Assembly: GCA_028278125.1 (NCBI GenBank)
Contig: JANQEY010000012.1
Coordinates: forward strand, 15,424 to 79,423
DNA from: a bacterium
GTDB lineage: Bacteria; Electryoneota; Electryoneia; Electryoneales; Electryoneaceae
DNA length: 64,000 nt
Direction of reading: 5' to 3'
Within the stretch, counting starts at the first letter, position 1, and every line of letters starts with the position of its first letter. The notes beneath the pieces were generated by a model that worked only from the letters and a program-made list of their open reading frames with translations, did not search any database and was not told where the DNA came from. The position numbers were made by a program, and so were the translations under genes. Shown here piece after piece: positions 1 to 7,225 of the stretch.

Positions 1-205
1 AAATTAATACGGTATGTAATGTTATGAGATATTTAAAAACGCATAAAAGAATCACTCAAATACAGTATTGCAGTCATTGTGACGATATTATAAATGACTA
101 CCAGAGGCATTTAACTAGGTAACCATTTTCCTTTTTTTTTAAGAAGATTTTTTGCTACATTAAACACATGAAAACCTTCCTGGTTTTGAAGCGAGGTTCA
201 AAACC

Positions 206-1432
206 GTGAAACCATTTACAACCATGATAATGGCCGGAGGGCGTGGTGAACGTTTATCCCCGTTAACCCGTCACCAGGCAAAACCAGCTGTTCGTTTTGG
301 TGGTATTTACTACATCATTGACTTTACTCTATCCAATTGCGTCAACTCCGGATCACGTCGGATATTTGTCCTCACCCAGTTCGCAAGTTCTTCCCTGGAA
401 AGGCACATCCGCAGAGGATGGAACAGGATGTTCCGCATCGAACTCGGTGAGTTTATCGAAGCACGCCCACCCCAGCAATACACAGGGCAGGAATGGTACC
501 TCGCGACCGCAGACTGTATCTATAAAAACCTTGACGTCCTCGAAGCAGAGGATACCGAGGGTGTTTTAATCCTCAGCGGTGACCATATCTACAAGATGGA
601 TTACAGGAAAATGATCCTGTTCCATATTAAAAGTGATGCTGATTTTTCTATCGCATGCGTCGATTTTCCCATCGAAAAAGCTAAGAATCTTGGCGTCCTG
701 ACTGTTGAGGAGAACGGACGCGTTCTTTCATTCGATGAAAAACCGGACAACCCCACTCCCATCCCGGGAAATGAGAGTAAAGCCTTTTGCAGCATGGGGA
801 TCTATTACTTCAGAAAAGATTTTTTGATTGACATTCTCCGTGAAGACGCAAAGATGAAGGACAGCAGCCATGATTTCGGGAAAGATATAATACCACGCCT
901 GGTTGAACGAGGGGAAAATGTATACGCCTTCCCGTTCTGGGATGAAAATAAGAATGAACTGAGATACTGGAGAGATATTGGTACCATTGACGCCTATTAC
1001 GATGCAAATATGGACCTTGTGGACGTTAACCCGGTGTTCAATTTATACGATCCCCACTGGCCGATCAGGAGTTTTAACCAGGAATTACCACCGGCAAAAA
1101 CCGTTTTTAACTGGGTGGAAGCCGGGAGGATAGGGTATGCCGTTGATTCACTGATCTCACCTGGGGTCATTGTTTCAGGAGCAAAAGTTGAGAAATCAAT
1201 CCTCTCACCAGAAGTTCACGTACATTCTTACGCTTATGTCAGTAATTCAATTCTTTTTGACAGGGTTACTATAGGTGAACGTGCCGTTGTCAGGAACGCA
1301 ATTATCGACAGGAACGTCTCAATCCCGGAAAACGCGGTTATAGACGGTACCAATAAAGACTGCATTGAAAAATACCATGTGACAGATAACGGTATTGTTG
1401 TTGTTACTGAAAACAATGCCGATCTACCCTGA
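206..1432 (+). CDS. glgC: Glucose-1-phosphate adenylyltransferase (ADP-glucose pyrophosphorylase)
   Basis: Makes ADP-glucose from glucose-1-phosphate and ATP, the committed step of bacterial glycogen synthesis, in the cytoplasm. The 408-residue protein opens with the nucleotidyltransferase signature MAGGRGERLSPLT and the following KPAV segment that binds the sugar-phosphate nucleotide. Further on come YYIIDFTLSNC, 'GDHIYKMDY' and 'FCSMGIYYF', all typical of GlgC. The C-terminal quarter has the hexapeptide-like left-handed beta-helix expected for the family. Length is normal. The start is GTG at 206, nine bases after a GCGAGG ribosome site. No other glg gene is in the window, so it seems to stand alone, convergent with the OsmC gene. 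Confidence 0.95.
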   Translation: MKPFTTMIMAGGRGERLSPLTRHQAKPAVRFGGIYYIIDFTLSNCVNSGSRRIFVLTQFASSSLERHIRRGWNRMFRIELGEFIEARPPQQYTGQEWYLATADCIYKNLDVLEAEDTEGVLILSGDHIYKMDYRKMILFHIKSDADFSIACVDFPIEKAKNLGVLTVEENGRVLSFDEKPDNPTPIPGNESKAFCSMGIYYFRKDFLIDILREDAKMKDSSHDFGKDIIPRLVERGENVYAFPFWDENKNELRYWRDIGTIDAYYDANMDLVDVNPVFNLYDPHWPIRSFNQELPPAKTVFNWVEAGRIGYAVDSLISPGVIVSGAKVEKSILSPEVHVHSYAYVSNSILFDRVTIGERAVVRNAIIDRNVSIPENAVIDGTNKDCIEKYHVTDNGIVVVTENNADLP

Positions 1433-1458
1433 TTTTTACTTTAGGACTATTCGAGAAT

Positions 1459-1911
1459 TTACTCTGAATCAGGCATCGCCTTGGTTTGCCCATTCAATGA
1501 ATAGCTGTAATGAATTTTAACAGTATCTTTCATAATTGCTGACACACTGCAGTATCGTGTACGGCTCAGATCTATTGCTTTTTCCAGTTTAGCAGGTTCA
1601 ACGGTCCCCTGGACATGGAATATCACCCTGATTTCCTGCCAGATTTTCGGGTGATCTTCCGCCTGTTTTATCCCCGCAACCTCAACTTCAAAACCGGTTA
1701 CATCCTGGCGCATTTTCCTCAAGATGCTGATCGTATCCATCCCGGTGCATCCCGCCAATCCCGCAAACGGCAACTCGGCCGGTCTTGCAGCCCTGTCCTC
1801 TCCACCGACAGGAGGTAATCCGTCCATTTCAATTTCATGTCCACTACGGGTTTCTGCCTTGAAATACATTTTTCCAACATCCTGGAGCTTTGCATGTGCT
1901 ATAGTTGGCAT
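1459..1911 (-). CDS. OsmC/Ohr family protein
   Basis: OsmC-family proteins are small cytoplasmic thiol peroxidases acting on organic hydroperoxides. This 150-residue protein has the family's two cysteines, Cys55 in 'LAGCTGMD' and Cys121 in 'RTRYCSVSAIM', plus the preceding Glu/Pro-rich segment. It is closer to the YhfA/OsmC-like branch than to Ohr, judged by 'GGEDRAARPAELPFAGLAGC'. The ATG at 1911 is preceded by AGAGGAAG. It is transcribed divergently from padR. Function on a specific hydroperoxide cannot be read from sequence. Confidence 0.88.
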   Translation of the reverse strand: MPTIAHAKLQDVGKMYFKAETRSGHEIEMDGLPPVGGEDRAARPAELPFAGLAGCTGMDTISILRKMRQDVTGFEVEVAGIKQAEDHPKIWQEIRVIFHVQGTVEPAKLEKAIDLSRTRYCSVSAIMKDTVKIHYSYSLNGQTKAMPDSE

Positions 1912-2056
1912 TTATATCTTCCTCTCGTTTTTATTTAGATTAAGAAATATCCTAGTTCATACAACTGGGGACCAAGTTATAGCTTGGATGTTTTATACTT
2001 CAAGAAGTTACATCCCCCGTTTAACCGAAAAAATTTATCGAAACGGAGCCAACCCC

Positions 2057-2085
2057 TTGACTCACAAGATACATTGTTTTATTAT
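2057..2085 (+). promoter_or_regulatory. Predicted sigma-70 type promoter of the PadR-HAAS operon
   Basis: TTGACT at 2057-2062, a 17-base spacer and TATTAT at 2080-2085. The -10 box directly abuts the 21-bp palindrome at 2086-2106, a normal arrangement for a repressor that blocks its own promoter. Inferred from consensus only. Confidence 0.55.
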
Positions 2086-2106
2086 ATACTTTGTGACACA
2101 AAGTAT
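2086..2106. promoter_or_regulatory. Perfect palindrome, probable PadR operator
   Basis: ATACTTTGTG, one central base, then CACAAAGTAT: two 10-base arms with no mismatch. It begins right after the predicted -10 box and ends 17 bases before the padR start codon. PadR proteins usually repress their own operon by binding a dyad in this position, so autoregulation is the natural reading. Binding itself is inference. Confidence 0.7.
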
Positions 2107-2123
2107 TTGACAAAGGCAAGCAC

Positions 2124-2477
2124 ATGGAAAGTTTTCGCAGGGAATTAAAACGGGGCACTATCGAATTAATTCTCCTGAAACTGCTTGATAAAGAGGATAT
2201 GTATGGCTACCAGCTGGTGGCGTCCCTCGAAGAGAGTGGTGGAGAATTACTGAAGATAAAAGAGGGCACATTGTACCCGGTTCTCTACCGGCTGGAGGAT
2301 AATGATTTAATCGAATCCTACCGCAGTAATCCCAAGAGAGGTGTTCCGCGTAAGTATTACAAGCTTACTGAAAAAGGAGTTACCCATCTTGGGAATCTTT
2401 TGGAAGAGTGGAATAATTTTTCTGCCCTGATAAACAGCCTGGTTAAAAATGGAGATAACAATCATGAACAGGATTGA
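2124..2477 (+). CDS. PadR-family transcriptional regulator
   Basis: A 117-residue winged-helix regulator of the short PadR (PadR-s2) type. It shows the hallmark run 'GTIELILLKLLDKEDMYGYQL', 'KIKEGTLYPVLYRLE' in the recognition helix and wing, and 'PRKYYKLTEKG', followed by a short C-terminal dimerisation helix. It lies 17 bases downstream of a perfect palindrome that is its likely operator. The next gene starts inside its 3' end, so the two are translationally coupled. This PadR plus membrane partner arrangement is a common one-operon sensing module for envelope stress or drugs; the ligand is unknown. Confidence 0.93.
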   Translation: MESFRRELKRGTIELILLKLLDKEDMYGYQLVASLEESGGELLKIKEGTLYPVLYRLEDNDLIESYRSNPKRGVPRKYYKLTEKGVTHLGNLLEEWNNFSALINSLVKNGDNNHEQD

Positions 2478-3243
2478 AAGATATATAAATGACGTAATGC
2501 GTAATATTTACGCACCGGCAAGCGAAAAGGAGAAGTTTGCATCTGATCTTCATTTGCACTTCAAGGAAGGTATCGAAAGCGGCGAAAGCGAGATCAACCT
2601 GATAAACCGGATGGGAGATCCCAAGGACGTCGCCAACGAATTTATGGCTGAAGTTTCGATGCAGGAGGCGAATTTTTTCGAGCGGTTGATAGCGTTTATT
2701 ATCGATATGAATGTTTGTCATTTTATAACGATTCCGCTGCTGATGGCAATCATTTTTTCTCCGGCTGTTTTCTCTGATTTTTTCACTGCTGTTGATCTTT
2801 TTCATTACCTGGATAGAAGCCATGCACAAATCCATGACGTTCATTTATCTGTCCTGGGTATTGTTCTACTGGTTGGTTTTTTCTTCATGATGCTGGGGGT
2901 GCAAATACTCTACTTCCCTATACTGGAACACTATTACGGTAAAACTCTTGGTAAACACTTGTTAAGGCTGCGTGTGCTTAATGAATCCGGCGCTGTACCC
3001 GGACTGGGCGCTACATTTATTCGAAGGTTGTCATATTACTTTGAAATTTTAACGCTTGATGCGATTTTTATATTTTTCACGGACAAAAAACAGAGAGCTT
3101 TTGACATGGTGGCGAAAACAATCGTGATCCGTGAAAAACACCTGGAAAAAACGCCACTAACATACCTGGCAATACTGGCTCTTCTGATTGTTCCGATAGT
3201 TGTGTTTATAGGTTTTATCTTATTGTTGGCTGGTATTTCATAA
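2464..3243 (+). CDS. HAAS-like alpha-helical domain plus RDD-type membrane protein
   Basis: About 259 residues. The first 65 are a charged helical bundle with 'IERYINDVMRNIYAP' and 'LINRMGDPKDVANEFM', the pattern of the HAAS/DUF1700 domain that accompanies PadR regulators. The rest is a membrane domain with about four hydrophobic segments and the RDD signature: 'RLIAFIIDMNVC', 'GKTLGKHLLRLRVLNE' and 'AFIRRLSYYF'-like sequence, then 'DKKQRAFDMVAKTIVI'. I place the start at ATG 2464, nine bases after GGAG, rather than the in-frame ATG at 2449. It overlaps padR by 14 bases. Probably the membrane sensor or effector controlled with PadR. Confidence 0.8.
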   Translation: MNRIERYINDVMRNIYAPASEKEKFASDLHLHFKEGIESGESEINLINRMGDPKDVANEFMAEVSMQEANFFERLIAFIIDMNVCHFITIPLLMAIIFSPAVFSDFFTAVDLFHYLDRSHAQIHDVHLSVLGIVLLVGFFFMMLGVQILYFPILEHYYGKTLGKHLLRLRVLNESGAVPGLGATFIRRLSYYFEILTLDAIFIFFTDKKQRAFDMVAKTIVIREKHLEKTPLTYLAILALLIVPIVVFIGFILLLAGIS

Positions 3244-3247
3244 TAAA

Positions 3248-3296
3248 CCCTGTTGTCGAATACGCCTCGGCGTACAAGGCCAACAGGGCCACCCAC
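3248..3296 (+). repeat. Dispersed hairpin repeat, copy a (long loop)
   Basis: Stem CCCTGTTG / CAACAGGG around a longer GC-rich inner hairpin, followed by the constant flank CCACCC. It begins five bases after the stop codon of the RDD gene. Related copies lie at 3377, 5328, 5592, 5695 and 58500. Confidence 0.8.
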
Positions 3297-3376
3297 GAAA
3301 GTGCGGACAGGCAGGGGCACTCAAAGGGGACAATTGAATCAATTCAAGAAAATTCTGTTGATTTGATAGAGAGAAA

Positions 3377-3408
3377 CCCGATCCGCCAGTAGGCGGATCG
3401 GGCCACCC
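3377..3408 (+). repeat. Dispersed hairpin repeat, copy b (different stem, same flank)
   Basis: An 11-bp perfect stem CCCGATCCGCC / GGCGGATCGGG with an AGTA loop, followed by CCACCC. The stem sequence differs from the other copies but the GGGCCACCC tail is identical. Confidence 0.75.
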
Positions 3409-3442
3409 TGTCAAATTATTTCTTTAAAATTCATATGTTTTA

Positions 3443-3471
3443 TAGCCCGGGTTGTCTTACAGCCCGGGTTT
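3443..3471. repeat. TAGCCCGG-type inverted repeat
   Basis: AGCCCGGGTT and GCCCGGGTTT separated by about ten bases; the CCCGGG cores can pair. The same TAGCCCGG...CCGGG layout recurs at 49256-49280 and 49307-49340. Together with the two hairpins upstream it fills the 3244-3538 gap, where I see no gene. Confidence 0.5.
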
Positions 3472-3538
3472 CTCTTACCTTTAAGTAAGGCTACTAATTT
3501 GAAGAATGTTTCCTGATTTTAAAGAGGGGATGTTAAGA

Positions 3539-5320
3539 ATGAGATTTAAGGCCGCCATTTCATCATTCATAGTTATTATCTTAGTTGCTTGTTGTTTTGC
3601 TCAACTCGAGTTCACCTGGCATATAATCGAAGAGAATCTGTACCTACCATCGGATCCCGTTGCAGTTGATTTAGACGGAGATGAAGACTTGGATATTGTC
3701 TGCGGTACAGGGGAACCCTTGTCGTGGTGGGAAAATGAGGGTGGGTTCCCGTTCAGTTTTGTTTACCGGGAGGAACTACCGGATAACTTTGACGATCCTT
3801 TATTTGTCAGATCCGCCGACATCGATAATGATGGTGACATGGACATTGTAGCAAACGGAAGGGTAGGTCTAATCACCTATTATATAAAATGGTGGGAGAA
3901 TGATGGACAACCTGATCCAACGTTTCTGTGTCACGATATAGTCGAAGAGGCTGAAGTAAAATTTCCTCTTGATGTAGCAGATTTAGATAATGATGGTGAT
4001 CAAGATATATTATCGTTTGGAATATGGAGGGAGGGACACACAATAACGAGAAAAATAGTTGTATATGAAAACTCTGAAAACGGGCAATTTAATTTAATCA
4101 CCATCGAAATAGATATTGGCGTAAGTCCTTTAACTGATATTTCAGCATACGATATCGATGATGATGGGGACCTAGACATCATTTTCAGCACTCAAGATCA
4201 CACACCAAGCGGCTACCGTTGGATGGAAAATCTTGGTAATATGGATTTTGAATCCGATATTGGATTAACTACGGGCTTATCTGGGCATTCATTTGATATA
4301 GCTGATCTGGATAATGATGATGATCCGGATATAATTACGACATCCGGTATGTCAGGAGATGAGATATTCTGGCTCGAAAACACTGGATTAGATCCTCCTG
4401 ATTTTGAATATCATTTTGTGGACTGGCATATTGATCCTACAGCAATAAAAGCTGGAGATCTTGATAATGACGGTGATATTGATATTATGATCTCAGCTGG
4501 TGATCCTATTCATGGTAACTGGGGTGAAATTACATACAGACTGAATGACGGAGAGCAGAATTTTGAGGAGTACATTCTTGTAGGACCGAATTTTTACGGT
4601 CCTTATGGACAGGATTGCTTTATTGTTGAAGACATGGATTTAGACGGCGACCTTGATGTACTGGCCACAGCAGGTTTATATCCCATGCTAGCATGGTTTG
4701 AAAATCATTTAATTGACGCAGAGATAGAACCTTTCCACCTTGAATCACCGGAACCGGGATTTACAACACCTGACACACAGGTTGTCCTTGTTTGGAACCA
4801 GGCAATCCCGAATTTTGAAACAGGTATCACCTACCATATTAAATGCCATGACCACCCGGACAATGATGAAATAATAGCCGAAATAACAGACACAATATAC
4901 GTTTTCACAGGTATTCCCGGTACACAATATTTCTGGGATGTAAAAGCTGTAGCAGATAACGGACTCGAACAATGGGCTGAAGAACAGTTCTGGCATTTTA
5001 CGATTGTGGATACTACAAACTCAGTGGATGATCCATATGTATCCAGTTTTCCCACTGAGTTTGCAATTCAATCCGTTTATCCCAATCCCTTTAACGCTTC
5101 AACAACCATAACAGTTGCCTTACCTCAACCATCCCACCTGTCCCTGCAAATCTTCAACACAACAGGACAGAAGGTTTCAATACTTGCTGACGGGCAATAC
5201 AGCCAGGGATATCAAAACTTTGTTTTTAATGCTTCAGGACTGTCCAGTGGGATTTATTTTGTGCAGATGGCAACATCTGGCAATTTTCAATCGATGAAGA
5301 AAGTTTTACTCATAAAATAA
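3539..5320 (+). CDS. Secreted VCBS/FG-GAP repeat protein with T9SS sorting domain
   Basis: About 593 residues, exported. A signal peptide (MRFKAAISSFIVIILVACCF) is followed by roughly eight VCBS/FG-GAP-type repeats up to about residue 395, each with an acidic calcium-binding loop such as 'DLDGDEDLDI', 'DIDNDGDMDI' or 'DLDNDGDQDI'. A fibronectin-III-like segment follows, then the T9SS type-A domain from 'YPNPFNASTTI' to the end 'KKVLLIK'. I chose ATG 3539 over the upstream ATGs at 3506 and 3530 because AGAGGGG lies nine bases before it and the signal peptide then starts cleanly. Likely an adhesive or scaffold surface protein folding as a beta-propeller; ligand unknown. Its 3' end was copied in the downstream tandem duplication. 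Confidence 0.9.
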   Translation: MRFKAAISSFIVIILVACCFAQLEFTWHIIEENLYLPSDPVAVDLDGDEDLDIVCGTGEPLSWWENEGGFPFSFVYREELPDNFDDPLFVRSADIDNDGDMDIVANGRVGLITYYIKWWENDGQPDPTFLCHDIVEEAEVKFPLDVADLDNDGDQDILSFGIWREGHTITRKIVVYENSENGQFNLITIEIDIGVSPLTDISAYDIDDDGDLDIIFSTQDHTPSGYRWMENLGNMDFESDIGLTTGLSGHSFDIADLDNDDDPDIITTSGMSGDEIFWLENTGLDPPDFEYHFVDWHIDPTAIKAGDLDNDGDIDIMISAGDPIHGNWGEITYRLNDGEQNFEEYILVGPNFYGPYGQDCFIVEDMDLDGDLDVLATAGLYPMLAWFENHLIDAEIEPFHLESPEPGFTTPDTQVVLVWNQAIPNFETGITYHIKCHDHPDNDEIIAEITDTIYVFTGIPGTQYFWDVKAVADNGLEQWAEEQFWHFTIVDTTNSVDDPYVSSFPTEFAIQSVYPNPFNASTTITVALPQPSHLSLQIFNTTGQKVSILADGQYSQGYQNFVFNASGLSSGIYFVQMATSGNFQSMKKVLLIK

Positions 5321-5327
5321 AAAGAAC

Positions 5328-5358
5328 GTGGGTGGCCCTGTCAGCTTTGATGACAGGG
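5328..5358 (-). repeat. Dispersed hairpin repeat, copy c
   Basis: Reads GTGGGTGGCCCTGTC on the plus strand with GACAGGG closing the stem; the reverse complement ends in GGGCCACCCAC like the other copies. It starts seven bases after the stop codon of the upstream T9SS gene. Confidence 0.8.
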
Positions 5359-5428
5359 TCTATTGCGTCGTCTCGCGGCGTGATCAGCGAAAATTGATAG
5401 AATCAAACAGGCAGGAAGATCCTTAGTC

Positions 5429-5584
5429 GGTCAGAAAGTTTCATCAATTGCTGACGGGCAATACTGCCAGGGATATCAAAACTTTGTTTTTAATGGTTCA
5501 GGACTTTCCAGTGGGATTTATTTTGTAAAGATGGCAGTACCTGGCAATTTACAAGAGATGCAGAAAGTTTTACTCATAAAATAA
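5429..5584 (+). pseudogene. Orphan copy of a T9SS sorting-domain end
   Basis: An intact 51-codon stretch homologous to the end of the preceding gene, containing 'GLSSGIYFVKM' and ending 'QKVLLIK' and a stop codon. It has no start codon or ribosome site of its own and is separated from the real gene by its stop at 5320. It arose by the 264-bp duplication. It still has an open frame, so either the duplication is recent or the tail is kept; untranslated as far as I can see. Confidence 0.85.
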
Positions 5585-5591
5585 AAATAAC

Positions 5592-5622
5592 GTGGGTGGC
5601 CCTGTCAGCTTTGATGACAGGG
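5592..5622 (-). repeat. Dispersed hairpin repeat, copy d
   Basis: Copy of element c produced by the tandem duplication (offset exactly 264). It again starts seven bases after the copied stop codon. Confidence 0.8.
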
Positions 5623-5694
5623 TCTATTGCGTCGTCTTGCGGCGTGATCAGCGAAAATTGATAGAATCAAACAGGCAGGAAGAGCCTTAGTATA

Positions 5695-5723
5695 CCCTGT
5701 TGTCGAAGCCAACAGGGCCACCC
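5695..5723 (+). repeat. Dispersed hairpin repeat, copy e
   Basis: CCCTGTTG, short loop TCGAAGC, CAACAGGG, then CCACCC. Minimal form of the element, in the opposite orientation to copies c and d. Confidence 0.8.
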
Positions 5724-5775
5724 AATTGGGATAATTTAATCAGTTCCAGAAAATTCTGCTGATTAAATAAAAAAA

Positions 5776-5870
5776 TTGAGATTGCTTTGTTGGTGGGCAA
5801 CTACACCCACCGAGCTACACTGCGTTCCGGTTCGTCGCTTCGCTTCCTCGCAACGACACCAACGACATAG
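5776..5870. repeat. Dispersed 'GAGATTGCTT...CGCAACGAC' repeat
   Basis: GAGATTGCTT, a TGGTGGGC/ CACCCACC hairpin, then TCGTCGCTTCGCTTCCTCGCAACGAC. A shorter relative, GAGATTGCTTCGCTTCGCTC followed by GCAACGACAAC, is at 49362-49393. Sequences of this kind recur between genes in many environmental bacterial genomes. No coding potential is visible between 5724 and 5962. Confidence 0.55.
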
Positions 5871-5962
5871 CAGGCAGCCGGGTTGCATCCTCCTTCGCTA
5901 AAGCTACGGATGATAATCGTCAAGCCGAGCCACCAACAATTGTAATTAACTTGACATAATGT

Positions 5963-5994
5963 AAAAAAGCCGGAATTTCTTGGGAAATCCGGCT
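5963..5994 (-). terminator. Rho-independent terminator of the flagellin gene
   Basis: On the minus strand the stem AGCCGGA...TCCGGCT (extended by TTT/AAA pairs) is followed by a run of six T. It lies 35 bases beyond the flagellin stop codon. Confidence 0.85.
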
Positions 5995-6028
5995 AATATT
6001 TATGTCCAGCATTAAAGTATTCTACTGT

Positions 6029-6868
6029 TTACCCTATCAACTGCGCCACCATCTGCGGGACCATGTTGGCCTGTGTCAGCATTGAAAGTCCTGATTGCAT
6101 CAGGATCTGAGCACGGGTGAAGTTGGTCATCTCCTCGGCAATGTCGGCATCCCGGATCATCGATTCGGAGTTTACCGCGCTTTCACGGCTGATCTGCAGG
6201 TTGAGGATGGTATTCTGCAAACGTCCAACACTGGAGCCCATCCGTGTCCTGATGGAATCTTTCTCCAGGATCGCTTCGTCCATAGCGCCAATTGCTGTCT
6301 GTGCCGACAGTGTAGTTAATAGATCAAGTTCAGTTAAACCCAACGCATCTGCACGGGCATCCCCAAACGAAACATAATAATAATCAACATTGCGAACATT
6401 ATTGGTACCAATGTGAAGCTTGATACCGGTATTTGTGCCTGACAATGAACCGTCAAGGAGATACAGGCCATTGTAATTTGTCGACCGGGCGATACGGGTA
6501 ATTTCACTTCTCAGGTTATCAAACTCCCTGTTCAGGGCGACCCTGTCTTCAGTGGAAAGAACACCGTTTGATGCCTGCACCGCCAGGGCTCGCATCCGGA
6601 TCAGCTTTTCATCGATGACACTCAGGGCGCCATCAGCCATTTGAACCAGGTTTATCGCCTGTTGAGCATTTTTCTGAGCTTCCGCCATTGAGGCTATCTG
6701 CGCGCGAAACCTTTCCGAGAGGTTTAATCCCGCCGGATCGTCCCAGGCATTATTTATCCTGAGACCACTGCTTAACCGGTTTATCGCCCGGTCAAGGTCG
6801 TTCTGCGCGGTGTGAATGTTTCGTTGTGCTGTCAGCGATAAAACATTCTGGTTGATTCTTGTGCTCAT
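6029..6868 (-). CDS. fliC: Flagellin, short form
   Basis: The filament subunit exported through the flagellar type III apparatus. The 279 residues contain only the conserved ends: N-terminal 'MSTRINQNVLSLTAQRNI' with 'RLSSGLRINNAWDDPAGL', and C-terminal 'RMGSSVGRLQNTILNLQ' with 'DADIAEEMTNFTRAQIL' ending 'MVPQMVAQLIG'. The variable D2/D3 outer domains are missing, so the filament would be thin and smooth. No other flagellar gene is in the window. A sigma-28 promoter lies 62 bases upstream and a terminator follows, so it is a single-gene transcription unit. Confidence 0.96.
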   Translation of the reverse strand: MSTRINQNVLSLTAQRNIHTAQNDLDRAINRLSSGLRINNAWDDPAGLNLSERFRAQIASMAEAQKNAQQAINLVQMADGALSVIDEKLIRMRALAVQASNGVLSTEDRVALNREFDNLRSEITRIARSTNYNGLYLLDGSLSGTNTGIKLHIGTNNVRNVDYYYVSFGDARADALGLTELDLLTTLSAQTAIGAMDEAILEKDSIRTRMGSSVGRLQNTILNLQISRESAVNSESMIRDADIAEEMTNFTRAQILMQSGLSMLTQANMVPQMVAQLIG

Positions 6869-6929
6869 GATTTTCTCCTGTTCTTTCCACCGTTTTTTAC
6901 GAGACGGTTAAGAACTCGTCCCACTCACT

Positions 6930-6956
6930 CTATCGGAAACCCGAACAGTAACTTTA
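6930..6956 (-). promoter_or_regulatory. Sigma-28 (FliA) promoter of flagellin
   Basis: On the minus strand TAAA, exactly 15 bases, then TCCGATAG, against the FliA consensus TAAA-N15-GCCGATAA. It sits 62 bases before the flagellin start codon. Confidence 0.85.
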
Positions 6957-7085
6957 ACTTTTTTTATAGTAAATTATGAAATATTCTTCTGCGAGAGGTT
7001 TCGGTGGGTGTTGTAATGTGTTGTGTATAAAGACTATTAGCTATTCGATAAACCTTGAGAGGCAGGAGAGTCTTTTTTGTTGTTT

Positions 7086-7105
7086 ACTTTAAGTTTTCTT
7101 AAAGT
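7086..7105. promoter_or_regulatory. Perfect inverted repeat in the gap upstream of the 290-residue protein
   Basis: ACTTTAAG, TTTT, CTTAAAGT: 8-bp arms around a 4-base loop. It lies 120 bases before the start at 7226. It may be an operator or a small hairpin; no clear -35/-10 pair is visible beside it. Apart from this and the flagellin promoter, the 6869-7225 gap shows nothing else. Confidence 0.4.
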
Positions 7106-7225
7106 TGAGCGAGTTTAACAGGCAGGAATGACGGTATTAGAGTTGATAAGAGCATATTGTTTGCAAACAGATGGAGTATTAATATCTTCACGAAGGTGCT
7201 TCGATAAACTGATGAAAGGATAAGG

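Larger units (their letters stand above)
5165..5692 (+). repeat. 264-bp head-to-tail tandem duplication
   Basis: Unit 1 is 5165-5428, unit 2 is 5429-5692. They align base for base without indels, differing only by scattered substitutions. Each unit holds the last 52 codons of the T9SS gene (including the stop codon), a hairpin repeat, and about 70 bases of spacer. The exact 264-base offset keeps the copied codons in frame with the gene. Confidence 0.9.

Noticed and set aside
1724..2110. A 128-codon plus-strand open frame between OsmC and PadR
   Set aside because: Half of it is antisense to the OsmC-like gene and the rest runs through the divergent promoter region and palindrome.
5429..5584. 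A short independent gene made of a T9SS tail
   Set aside because: It has no start codon with a ribosome site and is plainly the product of the 264-bp duplication.
3244..5962. CRISPR array or phage-related repeats
   Set aside because: The repeats differ in length, orientation and spacing, with no uniform repeat-spacer pattern and no cas gene nearby.
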